Notes: generated by a model from the letters alone, not told the origin. A DNA stretch of 64,000 nucleotides from Oreocharis arfaki (GCA_013398015.1 VZRR01013418.1:1-64000); one strand, 5' to 3'; shown: positions 1 through 13,158, numbered from the stretch's first letter. Numbers and translations: made by a program.

Positions 1-1242
1 TGTGCTCCTATACTTATTGTCCTATGAAATGTAAAAATTAGTTTTCAGTATAATCCCTGTAAATGAGTGGTAACATAAAGCATGGCAAATTAGTGCTGCT
101 GAACATTATTATAACTTTTTGGAAATTATTGTTTTCTTGTTCCAGATGATTGCTTGGGAGAGCAATTCTAGTTTAATCAGTTAACTGTGTGCTTCAAATT
201 GTTCAGGGATTTTTTTTCCCTACTCTTTAAAGTTATTTTGAAAATCAAATTTTCACTGAGGTGCAAAAGTCATGGAAGTACCTCTGAAATGCACCTCTTC
301 TGCTCTGGTTATCATGGAGATGTTCACAAAGCATGCTATTGCAATAGGTGAAATCTTTAGACGCTGACTTTAAAGGATCTAGAATAATACCTTGGAATGT
401 AATGTATTCATGAAAATCCATGAAGACAAAGTGTTTGAGCTGTTTTTTCAAAGCCGTGATAATGCAGGGTTAGTAAATAGTTTTGAACATACCTAAAAGT
501 TGATGAGACTTCCATCATTCTAGTCTATGATTATTGGATTCATAATAATGTGATGTACCACTATGGCAACTTTTCTTTTGATGCAAGTACAAAATAACTC
601 CCAGCTGAGAACAGAAAAGGATATAAATGGTGTTTGAGGGATTTTATTCTTCCTCTGGAGCTTATAGAAGTTCCAGGTATTTCCTAGGACAGATCTAATA
701 CAGTGGGCTAAGTACTTAGGAGACATTATGTTTGATTTTTTCTTTAAACTTCTTGTGGGCCTGGTACAAGATTATCATGCATTTTCAGAAACTGGTTGTA
801 CTGTGATGCCAGTAACTTGTCTTTGTTTAGAACTTTCCATATTTCCTTCATATATTTTCCATCTGCTTTTTTTTTTTCCGATTAGAGTGTGTAAAATCTA
901 GACAGCACTAGTGAAAAGACTTTCATTTGCAAAATCAAAGAATAAATACACAAAGAGTGTTGATTATCCTCTTTTTTTCTTCTTTCTGTTTGTTTGTTTC
1001 TTTTCCCTTTCAATTATGTGGACATAGAAATGACCACCACATATTCTAGCAGGCCCATTTTTTTTCTTATTCAGTCATTTCCCTCTTTTTCTTACATTCT
1101 TGTTTTCCTTTAATTTCTTTCTTGTTAATGACCATTTAAGACTAATAGGGAAAATACACTATTTAGCAACTGTTATATTGTTCGAGGACATCACTTATAA
1201 ATTCCTTCAAGTTTTTCTGCATCTCAAGATGTGCAAATTTAT
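1..1242. other. AT-rich unique sequence, nothing recognised
   Basis: Unique AT-rich DNA with short T/C-rich runs, for example around 961-1012. Open frames on both strands are short, lack family motifs and are not bounded by convincing splice sites. No repeat family, RNA gene or promoter was recognised. Confidence 0.7.
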
Positions 1243-1635
1243 ACTTTGTTTTAGCAAACAGGTGAATCTTTGTCATTCCTTAAATACTGTATTAATCAAT
1301 TCAGTATTAGCTGATTAAGTATTGGAAATGTCATAGCAATTTTTATGGTGGGAACACCAAGAAAATTAGGATGGGAGTTCCACTGTACTGTCACTGTATA
1401 AGCACGTGCTGACGTAGATTTTCCTTCACACTAGAAGTCTTGGTCTTGAAGTGTTTTGTGCACCTTCTTAAATTTAGGGTAATCCCACTGAAGTTTGAAT
1501 CATACAGTCATAGAATAGTTTGGGTTGGAAGGGGCCTTAAAGACAGTCTAGTTCCAAACCCCTTCCATGGGCAGGGACACTAGATTGTGTTGCTCAGAGC
1601 TCCATCCAGCCTCTCCTTGTTACCCATATGTGCAA
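1243..1635. repeat. Tandem duplication, copy 1 (393 bp)
   Basis: This segment matches 1637-2029 at a constant offset of 394 with no insertion or deletion that I could find. By eye about eight substitutions separate the copies, roughly 98% identity. The copies are separated by the single ambiguous base at 1636. Each copy contains unique sequence followed by a CR1 3' fragment. The high identity and the junction at an n suggest either a recent tandem duplication or two haplotypes placed in series by the assembler. The second explanation seems more likely to me. Confidence 0.95.
1501..1620 (-). mobile_element. CR1 LINE 3' fragment (copy 1)
   Basis: The plus strand shows the reverse complement of a CR1 3' end: a degenerate TCATAGAATAG tail, then GTTTGGGTTGGAAGGGGCC, TCTAGTTCCAAACCCCTTCC and ATGGGCAGGGACACTAGA. 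The element is 5'-truncated after about 120 bp, the usual fate of CR1 insertions, and has no coding capacity. Confidence 0.93.
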
Positions 1636-1636
1636 N
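1636..1636. other. Single ambiguous base (n) at duplication junction
   Basis: This is the only non-ACGT character I noticed. It lies exactly between the two copies of the 393-bp direct repeat, which is what a contig join with overlapping but slightly different ends would leave. Confidence 0.95.
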
Positions 1637-2029
1637 ACTTTGTTTTAGCAAACAGGTGAATCTTTGTCATTCCTTAAATACTGTATTAATCAATTCAGTA
1701 TTAGCTGATTAAGTATTGGAAATGTCATAGCAATTTTTATGGTGGGAACACCAAGAAAATTAGGATGGGAGTTCCACTGTACTGTCACTGTATAAGCACG
1801 TGCTGACGTAGATTTTCCTTCACGCTAGAAGTCTTGGTCTTGAAGTGTTTCGTGCACCTTCTTAAATTAAGGGTAGTCCCACTGAAGTTTGAATCACAGA
1901 ATCATAGAATAGTTTGGGTTGGAAGAGGCCTTAAAGACAGTCTAGTTCCAAACCCCTTCCATGGGCAGGGACACTAGATTGTGTTGCTCAGAGCTCCATC
2001 CAGCCTCTCCTTGTTACCCATATGTGCAA
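1637..2029. repeat. Tandem duplication, copy 2 (393 bp)
   Basis: Second copy of 1243-1635. Differences include the CR1 tail (CACAGAATCATAG here, CATACAGTCATAG in copy 1) and single substitutions around 1823, 1851, 1868, 1874 and 1926. This copy carries the more canonical CR1 tail. The sequence continues directly into unique DNA at 2030. Confidence 0.95.
1895..2014 (-). mobile_element. CR1 LINE 3' fragment (copy 2)
   Basis: Same CR1 fragment as at 1501-1620, carried in the second copy of the duplication. It is not an independent insertion, because the flanking unique sequence is duplicated with it. Confidence 0.93.
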
Positions 2030-3456
2030 GTTTGCTTTTGACCAGGACCTAGCAAACAGTTGTGTGTCTTTATTGTGTGAGATAAAGCCTTGCTAGCCTT
2101 TTCTTGGATGCCAAAGGAGTCTGAAAGTCCCAAGAAACCTTGTTCATGCCTCTTCTTGAGGCATAATGAACCACATCCTCTTGTCTTTTTAGCCTTCTGT
2201 TTCTCAGAGAAAAAAAACCTGTGAAAGTGTGGCATGTCCCCTACAGTGTAACACTTCACTTCTGGTGAAGACTGATAAGAGGAAATTTTCTCTACTCTTC
2301 TAAGAACCTAGAGCTGCAATAAAAGATCATGTCAGCAATAACAGAAGCCATTGTCTTAATCTGGCTTTCAGCAAAATAGTTTAACTTTTCATATTAAATA
2401 TGTAATGAGAAATTCTGTTTATCTTAAGAGATGTGTGTGAGTCCAGCTTTCTTACCACATTTTTGAGTGCTTGAATATAGAAATAATGATAATTTCTTTT
2501 ATTTACTTGCTGATTGTAAAATAACAGAAAGATGGTGTTAAGAATGCTTAAATTAGAGAACATAAGCATACAAGGTAATGGATGGAAGTTACTGTGGAAA
2601 CTTCAACTCAAAGTACTTTTTAATGTTGATATTCCGCACTTATTCGTGCATTAAAAGGTGTGTAATGAAATAACTGTTTGAAATACAAGATAACAAAAGC
2701 ATCTTTAAAACAGGGAAGTGATCACTAAACGGCGGTATTAAAAAGAGGCAAACATCACTCTCTGTTTATCATTGGCCAAAAAAATTAACTGAAAATCTGT
2801 GATCAATCATTTATTATTTTTGCTAGAAAGATGAACAACGTGAGCTTAGCATAGCCAAATATATCAACAAAAAGAGATATAAAATATCGACCAACTATTA
2901 GTAGCATTTTTTTTTCTGCACTGTTAGAAGCTGAAGGATATAAAATCACTGATGAATGATAGGCATCATTTGCTTTAAAGAAATCAGCGTATCACCTAAA
3001 ATTTTTGGAAGTAGCCTTCCTGCTATAGTTCCAGGTGGTAAAAGCACAGTATGCTTAGCTCAGTACTGTGATTTTTACAAGCACAGAGAGACTCACAGAC
3101 AAATGAGAGTCAGAAAATGGCCTGATGTGCTACTAAAAGAGTATTTATGACAATGTACTGTTTCACACTGAATGGAAATTATAGTTGTTGTGGTCTCACC
3201 CCTTCAAGAATAATTTCCACGTTTGTGCCCATTCTTCTATCAGAGCAAAACATTAGCAAATACAATTTCCACGTAATTTCTTGGGACTCTGCACAGGAGT
3301 ATTTTTGAATGATCTGAAGTGGTAAAAGAGTAGGAGAAATGCTTGCTCATAGCTACGAAAGTGAACTGGAGTTCAAGAAATTAGAGTCATATTCCTAGTT
3401 CTGCTTCTGTATTCTTCTATAACTTTTTTAATTTGTCTCTCCTGTGACACCTGCAG
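2030..3456. other. AT-rich unique sequence, nothing recognised
   Basis: Unique sequence with weak open frames on both strands (for example 2014-2259 minus and 2956-3150 plus) that show no domain or motif. The last 30 bases form a pyrimidine-rich splice-acceptor-like tract leading into the candidate exon at 3457. Confidence 0.65.
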
Positions 3457-3534
3457 TGTTGTGCAGGGTAAAGAATATGTCTGCAGCATGAAAATCTGGT
3501 TCTGTCTGACTGTGTTTGCTTGCTGGACTGTTTG
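3457..3534 (+). CDS. Candidate leader exon (hydrophobic N-terminus), unproven
   Basis: A good acceptor (pyrimidine-rich tract ending CACCTGCAG at 3456) and a good donor (TTTG then GTGAGT at 3535) bound a 78-bp segment. An ATG at 3488 opens the frame MKIWFCLTVFACWTV followed by two bases of a Trp codon, so the intron would be phase 2. The peptide has one basic residue and then a hydrophobic core, as in a signal peptide. The frame is also open upstream of the ATG to the acceptor. I do not recognise the protein and see no clear partner exon with homology. It may be chance: splice-consensus pairs of this quality are expected a few times in 64 kb. Confidence 0.2.
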
Positions 3535-6500
3535 GTGAGTGCCCCCAGTACATGGAAGGATGTTTCTTCCTCTCTTTGGTTTGCAGGCTACACATTAGTT
3601 ACACAGTCAGTGATGACTGAGCTGCTGAATTAGGGAGTTACCCGAAAATCCACATTGGCTTTTGAGCACCAGTTTGTAAAATGAGTCATCCAAAGTATAG
3701 ATGAAGGCAAGGGTTAAAATAATATCGTTCAGTTTTTGGTGTATTAGAAGATGCTAAATGGGAAGGTGTAACAAGCTGTGGAGGAGAATTCTCTGACAGC
3801 AAATGGATGGATACTTGCACTTAAAGGGAAATGGAGATTAGCTGTCAGAAAAGCAATAATGCTAGAATTTAAAGGAGGGATCAAAACTGAGAACAAAGAG
3901 TACTGTGCAAAGAATCTCTGACAGAAAAACTGATAAGAAGCTGTCAACAGAAACAGAAGAAATTGCAAATATTCTTAGCCACCAGGTTAATGGATGTACT
4001 TTTTGCCAAGCTCAGCACTTCAGGCAAAGGTGTTGTTTGCGTTCAACAACACTTGGGAAAAACTGGATGAATGAAAGCATGTTGACAAGATGGGATGCAT
4101 TTTTAAGTGCAGAGAAATTTGAGGCCCTGGAAAAAATGAGTAGCATTTTTTTCAAGGAAACAAGCAAATGAAAATAGGACAGTAATGAGTATTTGATATT
4201 GTTTGAATAATTTTTTTTTTTTTTTTGTAAATCACACATTTTGTAACTGTTGTTATGTACAGATTGGAAATCTTTTACCCACCAAGAATGTTTTATATCT
4301 GTCTCTTTCTTTATTTAGCTAAATGTAAACGATGTATTTCTTTAAGAAACTTAAAATGCGTTTGTAGAGCTTGGAAACATTCTGCTTCGAGAGAATGATA
4401 AAGCCTTCTATAGTAGTAGAACAGCAATATAATCCCAGATTCTGCTGAGATGCAGCCACACAGAGGGTTTATGATGCTCCGTATTAATCGTTACAAAATG
4501 TACTAACTCATAAAACCCAAGCCACTGAGAAATTTGTGAAGTAGCCTGAACAACCAAATGCCACCTCCTGTGCATCTGTTTGGCTGGCAGGGTTGCCTCC
4601 CCCCGTCCTGTGCAGAGGAGAGGTAGGCAAACAGCAGAACATGGATGTGAACAGATTTCTTAAGAAAATGAAACGAATAATTGGCTCTGTAGTTGTAGTA
4701 CTAAACAAAGAAGCCAGAGTGGACAACCCATGGTTGTGATGATGTGGGGAGCACGCTGGAAAACAGACGGAGCTGTGGTCTGCATAGGGCAGCCCACAAC
4801 TTTCACAAGCCATTGCTAAAGGATTGATCTGTGAACAACTTACAGAGATGCAAAACTGCAAGGCTGGGCATGGAATTATTTACTTTCATTTGCAGTCTAC
4901 TTAGGTGCTCCCTGAGCTATGCTTTTATTTTTATAGATGTCTCTCAAAAGAATTTTTTTTAAGATGGCTGCTGATTTTTCAAGTGTGATTTCTGTATTTT
5001 ATTGTAGTTTCTTTGTAAATTTTTCAGGACAAAATGTCCTAGATTGGAAAAAGTTACAATTATTTAATATTTTGTCTAGCTCTTTGGTGATAGCAGTTGA
5101 GTTTACTCTGAAAAAATTCAGATGTTTTGTCTTTTCTTTCTTTTCCTTCCAAGAATTTGCAAGTTTATAAAGAATGCATATATTCAGCTGGGTTAAATGG
5201 AAATATTGCTCAGGAGCTCTACACATAGATCACATTTATCCCAGTGCAAAAGTGAATTTCTGCTGACCTACATTGCTCATCATACATTTAAAATATTTTA
5301 ACCACTGCTGACTTTACAAGAAAATGGTTTAAAGAATTTTGTTAATGTTTTCCAAATGCCTCTGTGGAAACGAATATATTATAAAATTTGAACTGGTTTT
5401 ATGTATGCATATTTCCACATAATCTTTTTCCCAAAAGACAGAACTCCCAATTAGGCTCTTTATTATCTTGCACGTTTTTTTCTTTACTATATATCTACTT
5501 ACAGCAGTAAGCATTCTGAGACTTTATGTAGAAGTGAGAAGGGTTCCTGGAAGTGGGATTGTTGAGCAGTATCCAGCCATATTGTTGGATGAGAAACATG
5601 TTTGCAGAAGAGGAAGCAGGTCTGCTTTACCTGAAGTGCATCACAACTCCTGAACAGAAGTACCTGATAATCCAATAGAACTTTGATCTCAGTCTTTTTG
5701 TCAGGATATTTGCATCACCTCTTCCTGCCACAGGTAACCCCCCCTAAGATTTGCAGACTACTGGTCAGGAGTAATGTCTGATTAACATGCTCTTTTAGCA
5801 CAATGTGTAGTTTGATTACAGAGAAAGTTTTGTTTCTGGGGTAGTTTTCCTGCTCCAGTATCATTCTTTTGGTTGTGTGAGGTTTTGTAAGTAGCTGTGT
5901 GAATTTTTTGAAAGGCTCTTCTCTTTTTCTTTGGCTACTTTGATGGTATTCTCTGTAGATTAAAGTTTGACCATGAGCTTTGGACATCTCAACTGTTATA
6001 ACTGTAACCAATAAATTTTCATTCTTCATTCACCACCAACCAATAATACATTTCCAAGCTGTCTTAGACAGAAGGGATAAACTGAGTAGCAGCTGAGCAG
6101 ACAGTTTATGCTGGCCACGTTGTCAGCATGGGTAATTGTAAAGACCCAGATTGTGCAGCTTTGTTTGCATGTTCTGAAGAACAGTAATTGGCTCATTCTT
6201 CTACTGTGCAAATCTGGTGTTTGCATGTATTTCAAAGCACCAATTATTTATCTAAATAACTGTTTTGGATCGTGTTTTTAAAGTCACAGGAATGTTACTG
6301 CCGAATTTAGAGTAAAAGAAAACATTCCTTGCATCAAAAATTACTGTGTATTTACATAATTAAAACATTTAAATGATCTGAGATGGAATAGCTTTTTCTA
6401 GTAATATGGAGGCAAATGCACAGTATTACTTTATCCTTTCTGGATTACATCTTCAGTAGTTTTGCAGAAGGGAGTGGGTGTCTTATAATTATATGCTTTG

Positions 6501-8347
6501 ATATTTAGTGCTTGTAAAATGTTTATGGCTATATAATAATTGGCTCAAAGGAACAAATAATCTCAGATGGAATCAATTCTGCTAAGCAGAAATGGCCGGT
6601 GTTACTTTGCATTACAACTGAAAAAATCCATTGTTTCGTGTCTGTAATGCTACTGCAATTACTATCAGCATCTTTACTAGAATTCTTTAAGTTGGGTGAT
6701 CAGTAGTTATGGAGGCCATTAAACTAACTATTGATCCTATTGATTATTTTTAAAGGATTTTAAGCTGAGTGCAGTATATATTATGGCAGTTTTATTTTAT
6801 CTCATGTTTCCTGTTCTTTTTTTTTCCCTTTTACTGAAGTGCATTTTATTTTCCTTCTCACTTTCTTCTTGCTTTATGAGGCTGTGCAGAAAAAGACTTC
6901 TTAGAGAGAAACATATTCTTTGGGATGCTGGAATGTTTTGTCAAAACCAGCGTGCTAGCTGGATTCACCCTCACTCTCCTCTTTTGTGGTTGCCTCCCTT
7001 CTCTGCCAAGACAGACAACAAATTGCTTATCTGGCTACCACATTCCTTTGTGTTATGACCTTCTTTGCTCTACTCACAGTTCTTCCCTGTTTCTGTTTTC
7101 TTAATTCTGTGACTTCCTGCCTTTTATATTAGAGAGTTTTTGAAGCTCTGCTTTTCACAGCAAAGCTGTTCCAAATCTGTCTGCTTGTCTGTCTGGAATA
7201 CCAGCTCTACAATCCTCCAATGAGTACAGGCAGAGAGGATTGTTCTCTTTTCCATCTTGGTTAGGGCTCTGTTGACTTATGATACAATTTTACACTGTCC
7301 TCTCAGGCTAGACTAAAATGCAAGCTTGTCTAGTTGAGGCTCATGACATCACTTGCACCTCTAGGAAAAACTTCTAGAAGAGGCTTTGTTTTACAGCTTT
7401 CCTACAGTGCCACACAATTCTGAATCAAGAAAAGAATGCCTGATAAGGGGATGTGCTATAAGCTTTCATTTGAGCCTTTGTTTCATGCAAAATGAGCTTA
7501 AACAACTCAGTTTTCAAATACAGCAAGCACTGTTTCTGAAAGTTACCACTTTTAAAATTTTGTATTTCAGTAATCATTTCTTGTCCTTTTCTTTCTTGCC
7601 ATATTCATGCCATAATCAAACTGTATTATCTATTTCATGATAATTGCTTTCCCTGATAATGTTTGAAATGCAGGTATTTCTAAATCTAGACATATATTTG
7701 CTGTGAAGAAGGTGACTTTTGTCTTTAGCTTTCTAAAGAAACATCTCTTCCTCTTGTACACTGTGTAAAGCAATGCCGTCACTGTTTTTATTGTCAGTTC
7801 CTCGGTTTACATGCAAAATTCTTTCTAAAACCCATCTCAGCGGCAACCCATTTTCAGATTTATAGCCTCTCCTTATCAGCATTCTATTTTAATGAGTGCA
7901 ATTCATATCCCTCCACACCAACAATCAAAGGCCCACCATTTTCACATCAGTCCATCATCCTTTTAATTAAGGCACATCTTTTTCTTGTTCATCTCAGTGA
8001 GAGATGGGAATTCAGTGTTAAATAAATACTCGTTTAAGTGTTGATATAAGGATTAATGGTATTGTAAACAGAACATAAATAACAAAATCTTTCTCTTAGT
8101 TATTGAAGCAGAACTTGAATGTTCTCTGCTTGTGCAACATGGAATCATCAGCCTTCTCCACCACAAAAATAAATCAGAACCTCTGAAGATTACTGGACAT
8201 TCTGCAAACTTTCAAGTAGTTGTACAAAGTGAAATCTTTAAAGAACATCCTGAGTCTCCAAAAATGTGTTCACAAAATCCACAGAGTTCTGTGCTTTTCA
8301 TGGACTGTATTATATAGCACATAAGCACTGGAGACACTCAGTCCAGA

Positions 8348-8398
8348 GTATCATATCATATATCCTGTCATATCGTATGGTATCGTACTGTATCATAT
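8348..8398. repeat. Degenerate TATCA/TATCGTA pentamer-heptamer repeat
   Basis: An imperfect run of TATCATA, TATCGTA and TATCC units. It looks like a decayed microsatellite and has no associated gene. Confidence 0.7.
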
Positions 8399-10145
8399 TT
8401 TATTTTCTGTTCTTTTTCTGCTTCATTTTACTCTTTTATTTTTTTGTTGTGTGGTGGTATGCAGCTGTGCTCCTTTGTTTTTTTGGGTTCCAGTGCTCCT
8501 ACCAGAATTAAAGGTAGAAGAGCTGTGACATTAAGAGGTAGTCCTCCAGCTAAAAACAGAAAAAGTCTTATCGAGTGTGTAAGTGAAATCATGGTCATCA
8601 TCCACTGAAATGTGGGGAAACTTTCGTGAGCTTGGTTATCTTTGCATTAATGGGAAGTGAAGTCTAAACTTTGATCTCGTCTTCAAACTGGATTGTCCTT
8701 AATTCTGAGATTGAGAGGAAAAAGATTAATTGTGTTTTACATAATTTGTCCTCATGTCTGTGAACCGGCAAGCTGGAATAAGTTGCAGCTGTGGGACTGA
8801 GCCATCACGTGAAGATAGATACAGAGAAAAAAAGATTGCAATTGCTCTTGGTTAACATGTGAAAAACTCTCTGAACCTGTACGAAACTTAGACTCCCCAG
8901 TCCAAATCTGCATCTTCATTATGCCTCCTAAAGACATAATAAGGAGAACCTTGAAAAAAAATGGGTATGGGATGGGCTTCTTGTGAATTCTTGTGATGGG
9001 AATTGATTGATAATGTCATCTCTGTGAATCAAAAAATCAAAATTAGCAATGAATGCATTTCTGACCATCTACTTAATATTACCACAGAGCCTGACCCAAT
9101 GGGATTGTTGTTCATAATTAGGGCTCAGAGAACATGGAGTAATAATGAGACAATAATTCCAGTGTTGCAATAGTAGTAGATGATCAAAAAATAACGTGGT
9201 AATTTGTAAAGAACAGAAATATTTACATTTAAAGTTTTGGAATCGCTATATATATTGAATTGAACTTTTAAAACCCCAATCTGCTAAATCTGGATTTATA
9301 GTTTAGGTTTTGCTTTAGTCTGTTCTAGACTTAAAACATGTTAAACAAATTATTAGACTTGGTCTTTGTAACAAGGATTATTTTCTGAATATGGGGTCTG
9401 TAATGCCACCATAATGCATTTCCAAACCTTTTTTAAGGCTGTTCAGTCTTGTAATATTACAAATAATACACAAGTGTTAGGTCCTGGTAGCAAAGACATT
9501 TTTATTCCACACTGTTTCTAGCCCTCTCTTTATAGCAATTTTCTGTTATACCAGAATAATCAAAATGGGCAAATATTGAAGAAATGGTTAATGAAAAGTG
9601 AAATGCCAGAAGTAATTTTATTGTCCAGTTTGGAAATAGTGCAAAAATAAACAAATACACAAGTACCAGTCCTAGTACCTTTAGCAAGAAAAACAGCATA
9701 GTGTCTAAACAAGGAAAAGCAATTCAGTGAACTGCTTTCTGTGATCAGAAGGTGCTATGCAAAGAGTTTAGGCATGAACTCTTGCATCTAGGGATCAGCA
9801 TGCATTATTATTTTGTTCATAATTGTGATTGTCTTCAGAAAATTAATTTGTGAACAAAGGCTTAAAAGCCTCTATGGCTAATATCATCTTCTGCAAACAG
9901 ATTTTATAGCATATTTCAGAAGAATATCAGGAAAGCAATCTTTTATCTGGAGCCTTGAAAATCACTTACTACTGAATACAGAGAGCTGTAGTCAAGAGAT
10001 CACAAAGGGATAGCAGAAAATGAGTTCACTTTTCTCTGAGAAATCTGATCTTTAAAATATCGTGCACAGATTACAGGATGTGGCAAAAATGGTTTTTCAG
10101 AGCTGGTTTCTTATTTTTATGGCATCACTGTAACTACTTTAGGCA

Positions 10146-10172
10146 TAATATATAATATATAATGTATAATAT
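10146..10172. repeat. TATAATA-rich simple repeat
   Basis: Tandem ATATAATAT units with one G interruption. Low-complexity AT sequence. Confidence 0.7.
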
Positions 10173-10596
10173 TCCAGCCATATTGTGGCTGAGATCAAAT
10201 TAGCTGTATGCACAGATGAAGTCCCCAACTATTTTTCAGGTATTTATTTATGGCTCTTTGTAGCAAAGAACATAATTTCACAGAAGTGCTGAGAACCATG
10301 GTAGGGCTAAGCCCTGAAACACAATGCCCAAGAGACTGTGGACAATACTGCACCTGGTAAGATCCTGGGCAAACTGATTAACTGCGGAGTTGCTCAGTTT
10401 ACAATCTCCAGGGGTCTGTCCTGAGATTTTCTGTGATTCTTTTTCTGAAGTAGGAGTGGAGTTAGCTGAGGTATTCAAGTGCACATTCACAAAGTCCACA
10501 TGAATGTGTTTTCTGTAGTGCTGGAGTTCAGGGAGAGGTACGTATTTGTAGTGCCCATACCTGCTGCTCTTCAAGATCCTGGAGGAATATATAGAC

Positions 10597-11066
10597 TCAC
10601 AGAATCACTTAAGGTTGGAAAAGCCCCTTAAGATCACCAAGTCCAGCCATTAACCCAGCACTGCCAAGCCCACTACTAAATAATGTTGATAAGTGCCATA
10701 TCTACATGTTTTTGAAATACCTCAAGGGATAGTGACTCAACCACTTCCTAAGCAGCCTGTTCTGGTGCTTGACTACCCTTTCTGGTGAAGCTGATTTTCC
10801 TAATATGCACTCTAAGCCTCTCCTTGTGAAATTGGAGGTTGTTTCCTCTCATCCTATCACTTGCTACCTGGGAAAAGAGACAACCACCATCTCATTACGA
10901 CCACATTTCAGATACTTGTAGAGAGCAATAAGGTCTCCCCTCGGGCTCCTTTTCTCCAGACTAAACAGCCCCAGCTTGCTCAGCTGCTCCTCATAAGACT
11001 CGTGCTCTGGATCCTAAACACCATACACAACTTGTCTTTCATTTGCCTCTATACAGTCTGGGGCAC
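10597..11066 (-). mobile_element. Old CR1 LINE 3' fragment
   Basis: The plus strand carries a CR1 3' region in reverse complement. In order it shows TCACAGAATCACTTAAGGTT, a CCAGCCATTAACCCAGCACT-type segment, a variant of AGCAGCCTGTTCTGGTGCTTG, CTCTCATCCTATCACTTGCTA, AATAAGGTCTCCCCTCGGGC and CCAGACTAAACAGCCCCAGC. Roughly 470 bp survive. The many substitutions and gaps mark an older copy than those at 39-47 kb. The 5' part is missing and the reverse-transcriptase frame is broken. Confidence 0.92.
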
Positions 11067-13158
11067 AGTTGGAGAAGTGGATGGCAGATGTTGAAGAATT
11101 AGTGATAAGCAAAGATAAGGTAATGATAATATTTTTTTAAACAAGTCTCTGTCTGCAGTTGCGTGATATAGATAATACTAAGCAGCCATTCTACTTCAGC
11201 TTGCTTAGATGTGATTTTGCAAGCATAGAGCATGCCCTGAATCCAGTGTCATTGTGAGATGGCATAATATCTCTAACAAGTACAGTCAGAACTCCAGTGC
11301 CTTGTATGTGAGATTGTGTTCTTGAAAAAGGCAGAGAGGCAGCTTGATCTGTGGTAGAATATTTACATATCAAGCGTATCTGCTCTGGTGATTTCATATT
11401 GTATTCTCAGCACTCAGATTGCCATGTCATTGAATTTTTCAGCTTTTAATCTTAACAGCAGTTAAACTATTTTGCCTAGTGTAAGTGGAAGTTAGAGAAC
11501 TATCATGATGACCATTGAAGGGATGCAAAGGAGAAAGAAGTAAGACAGCTATCAGGGATAATCTGACCACAAGTGTTTTCTACAACAGTTTCTCTCATGC
11601 CTACCTGTAGCATCAAGTCCCAGGGTTGCAGTTAGGGAGCCAAAACCTGGTGACTGCACTGGTCCATACTGCCTTGAGATGAGTCCTGAAAATGAGGCTA
11701 GTGATGAGTCTTCTAGTTCTTACTAGTCTAAATGAATGGACTTTTATTCTCATAGAGAATATAAAATTTTCATGTGCTACTCCTCAACCAGCTAATTTGA
11801 TTACCTTGGCAAGCAAGGAAATTAAATTTTGGACACTTCAGTGAAGCCACAGGAACTGGAAGGAGAAACATTTTTCATTAGTTTGGTTCTGACCAAAAAA
11901 ACCCCAACCCAAAAATAAAACCCGAAAAGAGACAACAACAACAAAAAGAAACTGATGGCCCTAATCCATTGACTGCACAACCTCTGAGGGAAGAATTTCC
12001 TCAAAGAGAGGACAGAGGTGTAAAGTCCATCCCAAATGATGAAGGGTCTCTTTAGATGGAAAAAGCATTTTCTTCCTTGCTAAGAAGCAGGCTGAGGTGA
12101 TGAATAAAAAGAAATGTAAATAGAAAGAGATGATCTTTTATAAAGATTGTAGTTTCAGAAGATGTTTGGTATCTCAATGCAACTAAGCCAAGCAGGTAGA
12201 CATATCTAACTATTTAAAACTAAAACTTCTTGAAAAATAACTTTATGGGCTATATTTGGCCACCTTTAGATAATGCAGTTTTATTCCAGAGATAGAAACC
12301 CTTATACCTTGTTAGTCAATGATTAGCCAAGGATGGTGCACATTAGAAAAGTCAAATGTAGCCAGTATGGAAATCTCAAATTGCCCCATCATCTGCTGTC
12401 GAACACCAGATTGCCCCTGCTAATATGCAGCACAAACCAAATCTGAAGTGACTGAAATGCCGCGGCTCATGCCTAAGTGCCAGTTGACACTCAAACATGA
12501 TTGAGACCAGGTTTGGACTGGATCAGACTTGTACTGAACAAGCTTATATAATTTTATTCAGAAATCTGTTACTTATGTATTCACGTAAGAAGCAAAAGTT
12601 GTGTCATTCCACTGGCTTTGTCTTACAAAATTAAAACCTCAAATCCAGATTTCACACATCTACTACTCTTGCCAAGGAGCGGATTATTGATGTTTGCAAT
12701 ATATTCTTATGCGTAGAGGAAAAATCGCACAAGATTTAGCAGTCTGAACAGAATTATTCCACTGAGGGGTTTTCCATGAAGTATCAGACAATTTATTCTA
12801 TTAGGAGATGACATTTGGCGTGAAAAAAATAAACATTTCTTGCAAACACTTTTTAAGGAATTTTCCATCCTCAATATTGTCTAAATAGTGACTAACAATT
12901 TTTAACTTTGCTTTCTCTACCAACAATTTCTGCGTTCTAGATCTATCCACTCACATCCCTCAGTGACTATCACAAGGTTTCTGAAACTTTTTCAAAAGGT
13001 CGGTCTTCTAGAAGACAACTTCAGTTTCAGCAGCCTGGTCTTTATCAAATGTTGTAGCCACATGCATGCTCCCCTGCACACGTTTATTTGCAGCGCTGAA
13101 AGATGTGGAAAAGTGTAGTGCTGACCTTCAAAAGAGGGCAATCTCTCTTTTATTGCAG
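11067..13158. other. AT-rich unique sequence, nothing recognised
   Basis: Unique sequence with no repeat family or gene recognised. A tract near 11895-11930 has A-runs alternating with CCCC/CCC blocks. On the minus strand this gives only three G-runs, too few for a G-quadruplex motif. Confidence 0.65.

Larger units (their letters stand above)
3535..10596. other. Long unique stretch, no recognisable gene
   Basis: Seven kilobases of AT-rich sequence. Short open frames occur, the longest being 4508-4861 on the minus strand (117 codons, Ser/Cys/His-rich, no known motif). Simple-sequence stretches at 8348-8398 and 10146-10172 are listed separately. No repeat family, RNA gene or CpG cluster was recognised. 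Confidence 0.65.

Noticed and set aside
3905..4171. 88-codon plus frame with Cys/Arg-rich middle
   Set aside because: Considered as a mobile-element or zinc-binding fragment, but there is no spaced Cys/His motif, it starts at GTG and no family is recognisable.
4508..4861. 117-codon minus open frame
   Set aside because: No recognised motif, no splice context and no compositional signal of coding.
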